A program made the position numbers and the translations under genes. A stretch of 64,000 bases of DNA from NCBI RefSeq assembly GCF_016808095.1, contig NC_068971.1, positions 34,891,631 to 34,955,630 of the forward strand, written 5' to 3'. This document shows positions 51,279 to 59,916 of the stretch, in pieces; within the stretch, counting starts at the first letter, position 1; each line of letters begins with the position of its first letter. This DNA comes from Vigna angularis (taxonomy: Eukaryota > Streptophyta > Magnoliopsida > Fabales > Fabaceae). A model generated the notes under the pieces. It ran no database searches and was not told where the DNA came from. It saw nothing but the letters and a program-made list of their open reading frames with translations.

Positions 51279-54200
51279 TTATTATTATTATTATCACTTT
51301 TCATCAATGGTGGGAGTGCCTTTTGGTTCCCTGTCCCCTATAGGCATAAATGTCATCAGCCTCTTATGGGCGTTTAATGCATTTGATGACCTTGCTACAT
51401 TAACAATAGACATAATTATTATTAGCGTACATAAGATAGGTCTTAGTGTTTTTGCATTATATAACACCAAATTAATATTCTTCTACTAATATCGAGAGCT
51501 TCCTCTCTTTCTAGGACTCCTACCCTACCTAAACTCTATATTTCCAGCAGACTCATTCTACTTCTTAGAACCCACAAATTTGGCTCAGATATTGCAGTTT
51601 GTGATTTCAGTATTCTTTTTCAGCTTCTATTATTAACTAGCTAATTTTTGTGATTTGACCTATTGTTGGCCACTGTTCCCACCCACATAAAGTCAATAGC
51701 ATTAATATTGTGAACTACTATTGTCCAAACAAACAACGAAATGATAGACATTTAGATAGACATTCACAAATCATGAATAATTATAAACTTTTGGACTAAA
51801 CGAATAGCAGAAAATGATAAAGGATAGCAAGGAGTATACTTCAACATGTTCATAAAGTTCAGGAGGAGGTAGCTTGATGGCATCCAACATCTTTGGCTTC
51901 CCACACTTCTTAACCAAAACTTCTACTTCATTACAGATTGCTCGGACTGCATCCTAACAGTGAAGAACAGGAAAAATATAATACAATCAACCTTAAGCAG
52001 GAATGTTGATAAACTATCAAAGAAAACAGACCACACAAAGATATGAATGTCTACACAGTAAATATTACAAATGCACTATAACTAAAAACCTGTAATGGAG
52101 GCAAGTAGCTTACTCTAGTACTATATAAGCTTTTATAGTGAAATATTCATATGCACAAAGCAATAATAGTCATTGAAAAATGAATTGAAGTTTTAACAAA
52201 GATAGATGTAGAAAGAAAAGAGGTTGTTTACAACTATTTTCAAATTATTAAACTTGTAAGAAGTTGACAACGAAGAAAATTTTAAAGATCAAAATCCTCT
52301 GTGGTGATTCCTTGCTTTCATGCTGTATATCCAACAGCCACAAATAAATGTTTTGCATGATGCTGTGCAAATAATAATTTAAGAAACAAAGGGTTTCATA
52401 AGCTTGTCTAATAGCACTACTATAAGTTAAACCTGACCAACTTCGACAGCCCTGAGTAACTTTTCTTCTGGAATAAAATTGCTATATCCCTGCAATGAAA
52501 GTATATACCAGTTGAGCCAGCGTAAAAGTACAACCATAAGAGTTTCCAGAATCATGATTCACATTCAACATATTTTCGATTCTGAAAAGATATCAATTCA
52601 TCATTTTTATTATATACCAACCATTGCATATTCCTGCAATTTGACTCTAAGACAGCTGAAATGGTGAAAGGTCTTGGATTTTCAAAATACTGACAAATTA
52701 GAAGAGCAGGAAAAACTTTGAATCTGTTTTCTGCAGAAAGCTGCAGGTGAAGTAAAAAAATTTGTTGAGATTGCAAGTACTTGATTTGGATAAGGATTAC
52801 AAATATGTTAATTACAGATTTCGATTACTTGATCTTAACCACATAGAAGTTCATCTAACATCTGTTTTCAGAATTAAATTTGCTTCAAAGTAAATATCAA
52901 AAAGGCTAACTCAGCTGGCCTTCCTGGAAACCTCTTCATTTTGCAATTCACAGTTGGTCTTTATCTGTGATAATGTATTTATGTGTCAAGTTGAAACTGA
53001 AAGTTATAGGATATAAGGCAGGGGGACACAGACCGAACGGTTAAGGGAATGGGGGATGAAGAACCGAACAATATGTTGGGTAGTTAGAAGGGGTTGCCTC
53101 TATAAGAAGGCCAGGGGGTATCGTAGAAAGTTAGTTAGTGATATTCTTTTGTATAGACAGGTCTTGGACCTTGTGAGGGGGATTAGGCCTCCGTTAGTGC
53201 TATCTGTGTACATTGTTTTCATATCAATACAGAAATCATTCTTTTTACTGTTGAGTTCTTGATTGTGTGTGTTTGAGTGATTGTCTGAGTTAGGTTCCAT
53301 ACCCAGGAACCTAACAATTGGTTCGACCTGCCGGATACGTTGGAGAAGAGAACATGATGGAAGGAAGAATCAATACTTTGGAGAGGTGGGCCAGCGAACA
53401 AAAAAGAGTGCTAGCAGGATGGAGAAGAACTACCCAAGAAATAAAAGAAATGATGCAAAATATCAAGATTCAGATAAAGGGCTCAGCAAGAAGTGATGAA
53501 TCTGCCATGAAAGGAAAGAAAGATGGTTCAGAGGAAGATCAACCTTTTGTTAACGAGAATCGGAGAAGGGGAAGAGAGATCTCGGAGGAGGAACTGGATG
53601 AAGGTTGAGGAGACGCCCAACCTAATTGGGTAAAAAGGGTAGAACTACCCACTTTCGAAGGGTTTGATCCTATGGAGTGGATTGCTAGGGCGGAGAAAAT
53701 TTTTGAGACTCAGGGGGTGATAGAAGAAGAAAAAGTGCGCCTGGCATACATTAACATGGAGGGAAGTGCTGGGTATTGGGCCCGAGCCTGGAAGGCTAAA
53801 ACCAAGAATCGTTCTTGGAAAGGACTGAAAGAAGCTAAGGTGGTGCGATTTGGAGGGCAAAAAGCAATGAAGATTTACGAAGATGACGTCATCAACGTTT
53901 CAGGTACGGCTGGCGCGTTTCGTTGCATGCGCTCCCAAGCGGCTCTGGATTGGAGCACCATCGAGTCGTTCATTCTGGTGAACAAAGTCATAGCGGTGGA
54001 AGTCGACTGATCTGTCGCGCTCTCCTCCTACCAACAGTGGAACATCATCGCCCAGAACTGCGTGGCCTTGGACGTGCAGCGCAATCTCGCTCAGTGTCGC
54101 TGCAAGTGGCATGCGTTGCTCTCTGACTACGATCGCTTCAAGGGAAGCGCCATCGCTAGAGGCAAGTTGTCGCCGAATTTCGATTACGTATTGATTGAGG

Positions 54201-57200
54201 CCGTCAAACGCATTGTGAGGGCGCGTGAGGAGTGGGGCATGACTGATCCCGAGAGCGATACCGAAGCAGGGAACGATGCGCTTGCCGCCCCTGTGGAAAT
54301 TGGGTCCAAAGAAAAAGGACAACGAAGTAAGTTCAGGCACCACATTCAAAAGCCCAAACTTGAACAAAGGCACGGGGACAACCATGAAGAAGAGCATGAG
54401 GAAAAACCATTCTTTCCGTGGGTGAAAAGAGAAGAGGGTGAGCACAACGTGGTGAGTATTGAAGAGAATAATAATAATAATAATAAAAGTAACAGTGAAG
54501 GTGTTGCGAAGCAATGGTATTGAAACAGTAAAGGTGGTGGATGTGGCCACTGAGAACCAAGGGGAGCAAAAGGGGCTTGTAGTTCGTGTTACACCTGTAG
54601 AGGGGAGAGAGCTGCTAGAAGCACTGAAAGATATTGAAGACCGTTTTCTCAAGGCTTATGATTCTGAAAAGGTGGTGACCAGAATGTTGGACATTAATAG
54701 AAGGGTTAAATATGTTTTTAGTCCCTAAACTATCAATCGAATTTGTTTTTAGTCCCTCTTTCAAAGTAAGGTACATTTTAGTCCTCCTCCTTAAGGAAGC
54801 CTTAATTTTTGATCCTCCAAAAGTAACAACATTAAAAACCAGCTGATGTGGCTAACGTCTGGCTACGTGTGTTCACAGCTTTCCTTCCTAACTCTTGGCA
54901 CGTTGGTATTTTTTAATGCAAAGTGAGAATATTGGTTTATTAGGTTGATTGGATTCAAAGTGTGACCCTTTCTTCTTCGAAAAGTTGATTGGTACAAAGT
55001 ACCTCCTTCATCCTGCAACGCGTTCTTGCGGCTGAATTTCCACCACCGCCATCGCTGGCGAGGATTTCCATCAGCGTCGTTGCTCACAACCGAAATCGCC
55101 ACAGCGCCACTGCTCTCCCGCCGCATCGCCGTGGGATTGTCCTCTGTCATCATCGCACAACCTGCAATCAGGAAACAGTGAACCCCATGGCAGCCATTGA
55201 CACCGCCCAAGCACCTCTACAAAATTGCGTCTCTTGCGGTTTAGATCCAACGCGCCTGCGAAGCAGAGAGAACCGTCACCAGGCCAAACCCTGCGAGCAC
55301 CGTCCATCAACATTCGTCGTGCCACCAGGCGCCACTGTCACTGGAGCACCGTGAGTTTGTCTCCATTGCCTCCATCCTCGCGTCTCAAACCCTGCGAAGC
55401 AAAAACCAGAACAGCGACCGCGACACCAGGTGAAACTAGTTCACGCCGCCATCAATTTGCTCCCATAAGCAAACTAGAATCGCTAATTCAAATTGTGAAG
55501 CAATCTACTAGGAAGCCCACCATCATCGTCAAAGCCGAGGGCTAATGAAACACCCCCTCCATGGTCGCTTAACCAAGAAGGGCGATAGACTCGTCGGCCA
55601 AATCGCCAAGCGCCGTCAATCTGCTCCCATAATCTTCAAAGTTTGCTTCAAAGTTTGCTTCAAGTTTGATTGGTTTATTAGATAAACCAAAACTAAATAA
55701 TTACCTTCTTCATCAAACATGCAATCACACGTGCCAAGAGTTAGGAAGGAAAGTTGTGAGCACATGTGGCCAGACGTTAGCCACATTAGCTGGGTTTTAA
55801 CGGTGTTAGTTTTAGAGGACCAAAAATTAAGGTTTCCTTAAGGAGGAGGGCTAAAAACAAATTTGCTTGATAGTTTAGGGACTAAAAACATATTTAACCC
55901 TTAACAGAATCTAGGAAGAATGGAAGACATGGGAGGAGGATTTGCCACCACCCAAGCCTCCAGACCTGAAGTTGCAAGTAGTAGCCAGCGGGTTCCCTTC
56001 CTATGCTAAGACCATATCACAATGCTATGGGCTCAAGCTTCATTGTTCCAACCTTGAGGACAAGGTTGTTTTGCAGCAGGGTGTAATGATAGGATATAAG
56101 GCAGGGGGACGTGGACCGAACGGTTAAGGGAATGGGAGATGAAGAACCAAACAGTATGTTGGGTAGTTAGAAGGGGTTGCCTCTATAAGAAGGCCAGGGG
56201 GGTCTCGTAGAAAGTTAGTTAGTGATATTCTTTTGTATAGACATGTCTTGGACCTTCTAAGGGGGATTAGGCCTCCGTTAGTGCTATTTGTGTACATTGT
56301 TTTCATATCAATACAAAAATCATTCTTTTTACTGTTGAGTTCTTGATTGTGTGTGTTAGTGATTGTCTGAGTTAGGTTCCATACCCAGGAACCTAACAGA
56401 AAGAGACTGTGGAAAGGAGACAAATTTGGAACTCCAAATCACTTCCAACGAATTTGCAGGCTAAGTATAGTATTAATATCACAAATCAGCAAGCAGTGTA
56501 TCCAGCTTTATGATTAGGGTTTAAGGTAAGTGTCTAGCCTCTTTTTGTAACCTATATACACACACACACATCAATAAAAGGTTCAACAGTGTAGGTTGAA
56601 CACACTGTTTTCTCCATATTATTTATTCAAGTGAAGGAATGAGGATAATTGGCATTCTCGTATATGTACTCTGGCCTCAAAACACGGCAAGCTATTTACC
56701 ATATCATATGCCTCTAGGCTCATCCTTTGAGTCTGGGTGATATCAGAGTTTATCATAATAACTAGGAAAAAAAGCTAAAGAAAAAGATATACAGAACAAA
56801 TAGTTGTATTGTATGAAGTGTAAGATAATATCTATGACCTTCACAGAATCTTCTATTTTCTATTTCCAAAATATTAGGAGAGCTATACTTATTGCAAGCA
56901 AGTTACAAATAATTATGAAACATGTTCTATCAGTATACTGGTATACCTATAATGTTATTGTTCACAAGAAGGACAATGCTATACCTCTATCATCAGTATT
57001 GCACTATCTGTGCCAGCTAGCAAGAGGTCCAATTCAGAGTGTTCCATCTCCTTGGTAGTAGGATTTACTATATACTTATCACCAACAAGACCAACACGAA
57101 CCCCAGCAATTGCTTTTGACATTGGCACTTCTGAAAGTGCACTGCAAATTAAATTATTAAGATTAATAGCCTTAAATGTGAGTTTAGACATACTTACAAC

Positions 57201-59875
57201 CCTACAAACATTTGTTTCTAGAACAAGCGTTGTCCTCACCTATATATTATAATTTAACAATAACTATAATCGATGCGAGATCTCCGACAAATAGTTATGA
57301 AGAGTGCTAGTGAATATGTTTAGATAGCATAATGCATGTGACAAAAATATCTCAGGACTACTTACATGCATACTTGCCTTATTTTTACATCTATTGGATT
57401 ATCCCATCATCTCATCCTCCTTTCTTTAATTTACTTCCCATTTCATTGAATTATTATCAGTATTATGTATTGGCAAACAAAAATTAGAGCAAGGTAAGTT
57501 TTTTAATAATTTATAGAAAAAAAAAAGCATTTTGCATGGGATCTCAAGTCCTTCAGTTTCCAGAAAACAGAATAACCAACTTACACTGCTATACCAGCTG
57601 CAGTGACAGCCAAAGAATCAGGGGAGTGCAGTCCGTCATAGCTCAAAACCTAAAATCATCAATTTATAGTAAGACAAAAAGCATGTTAAATTACTACAAG
57701 GTACAGTCATTTTAATACACCAAATAAAAATGAGCAACAGCATGATAAATACATAATTTCATTACAGCAGAGTACTGAAATAAACATCATTATGTTCTTA
57801 ACTGACAAAGAACAAAGCATAGGGTGATGACGTCCTGCTTATCACTGCTATTGCTAAAGCAAAGGGTGACTAAAATGATCACCACAAGCATGGTTTTAAA
57901 GGTTTAATAAAATTATGATAGGTTTGGGGCTTCAAACAAAGCCAAGGAGACCACACACTGTTTGTTAAACACACTGGGTCAGGTAAAGTAACAATGTTAC
58001 TGGTGTTCATGCGCGTGGATGATATTATAATGTTAGGTGATAATGAAGAGGAGCAACAACTATTAAGCCAACATCTAGCCAAGGAGTTTGAAATCATGAC
58101 CAAGGTAAAATTGGAGTACTTTTTTGGGGATTGGTGAAGCCCACTCTAAAGAGGATATTTTCATATCCCAAAAGAAATACATTCTTGATTTGAAGCCATC
58201 AATGCAATTTCCTTAAAAAACAAAAAATCTGATGCATACTTCTTTTGAGATATAACAATACCGTCATTGGATTGTGTGACATCAATACCCAATAAATATC
58301 TGAGTTTACCAAGATCTTCGATTTGAAAATGGAGGCAAAGGTGTTGTTTCACTTAAGAGATGTCATGGTAGTCATTGTCTGTAAGAACAATGTCATCAAC
58401 ATATACTATCAAATAGACACATCAAGCACTTGAGTGATAGTAAAAAATTGGATGATCTACCTCACTCCGAGTCATACCAAATTGTTGAACAACACAACTA
58501 AATTTTCCAAACTAGACCCTATGATACTATTTTAGGCCATATAAAGATTTGCGAAGATGACATACCAATCCAAAAGACTCCCCTTGAGCAACAAATCCAG
58601 GTTACTTCATATAAATTTCTTCCTGCAAATCTCCATTGAGGAAAACATTTTTGACATCGAGTTGATAAAGAAGCCATTATTGAAGAGTAGCCATGGCTAG
58701 AAATAAACGAACAAAAGCCATCTTAGACACTGAAGACAAAGTATCACCATAATCCAATCCAAAAATTTGTGTGACCTTTGGCCACAAGTCAAGCTTTGAG
58801 GCGATCAATAGTACCATCAAGACCAACTTTGATAGCAAAAATCCACCTACAGCCAACAACAAATTTCCCAGATAGTAATGGAACAAGCTCCCAAGTTCCA
58901 TTTTTCTGAAGAGCACTTAGTTCATCTAGCATGCCTTGACGCCAACCAGAATGAGCTAAGGCATCACTAAGACTTAGGAATGGACACAGAAGAAATAGAT
59001 GAAAGGATTACGAGTACAACATATACCTTTGCAAAAGGAAATTGAGAGGTCAGACTCAGTTGTTAGGGCAAGAGGAGAAAAAAAAGTGGACACTTAAAGT
59101 CAGTTACTTGGTGGTTGTTGGGAATTATGTCTTTGACTATAAACTTGAAGTTGGGGTGAAGACGAGAATTTGACAGTGGATTAGGCACAACTAGAGGTTC
59201 ACAAACAATAGGAATATTAATTGTAGTAGACGAAGACACATCAAAAGACGAAGAAGGACCCTTGAAGTAAAAAGAAGACTCATTGAAGGTGACATCTACA
59301 AAAATAAATTAGCGGTTAAAAGAAGGAGAAAAATACTTATGTCCTTTTTGTGATCGAGTAAATCCTAAAAAAACATATTTGTGTTAGGAGATAACTTATC
59401 AAAACAAAAGACTAAAATTATGAACAAAACATGTAAGGTGGGCTAAGGCATCACTTGAGATAACTTGAGGTGTGTTGAGAAGTAAACTTTAAGCCGAACT
59501 CAACCCCACAAAACTAACTTGTAAGGTGAGGTTTGCATCCACTTATATATTGTGAATTAGCTTTATCTCTAATCGATATGGAACTTCCAACACACCCCTC
59601 TCACGCTGAAGTATATACATTTCATGCATGAAACTAGACATTAATGGGTAGTCCAATAAGAGTCTGATACCATGTTGGGTAGAATAATAGACCCAAAAAA
59701 AAAACTTTTACTAGGATAGACTTTAATCTATGGCTTTGATATCATGTTGACTATAGTAAAATTAACATAATGAACATAGGGATTATGTTCCGTAATTAAC
59801 ATAAAACACTATATCTAACCGCGATCATATTACAATAGTGTTGTTATTATATTTCCTTAATTAGTCTTCCAATCT

Positions 59876-59916
<41 letters not shown>

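Larger units (their letters stand above)
53004..56398 (+). mobile_element. Gypsy-type LTR element carrying host-gene fragments, with a nested Mutator-like element
   Basis: LTRs at 53,004-53,316 and 56,087-56,398 are flanked by GAAAG (52,999-53,003 and 56,399-56,403). The right LTR starts TGATAGGATATAAGG and ends AACCTAACA; the left starts TTATAGG, so its TG has mutated. Roughly 14 differences plus small indels separate the LTRs, so this insertion is clearly older than the one at 33,953. The interior holds a gag start (53,330-53,860), then sequence resembling a trihelix factor and a DUF632 protein, a Mutator-like element (54,703-55,900) and about 180 bp of retroelement 3' tail ending [14 protein letters not shown]. 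No protease, RT or integrase remains. It lies antisense to the PNPase gene, in the intron between exons 57141-56985 and 52489-52433. Confidence 0.88.

Noticed and set aside
53900..54652. 250-codon frame on the - strand
   Set aside because: Antisense of the captured trihelix/DUF632-like segment, which has the recognisable translation on the + strand.
55071..55545. Arginine-rich frames in the Mutator-like element
   Set aside because: Open on both strands because of high GC; no domain recognised.
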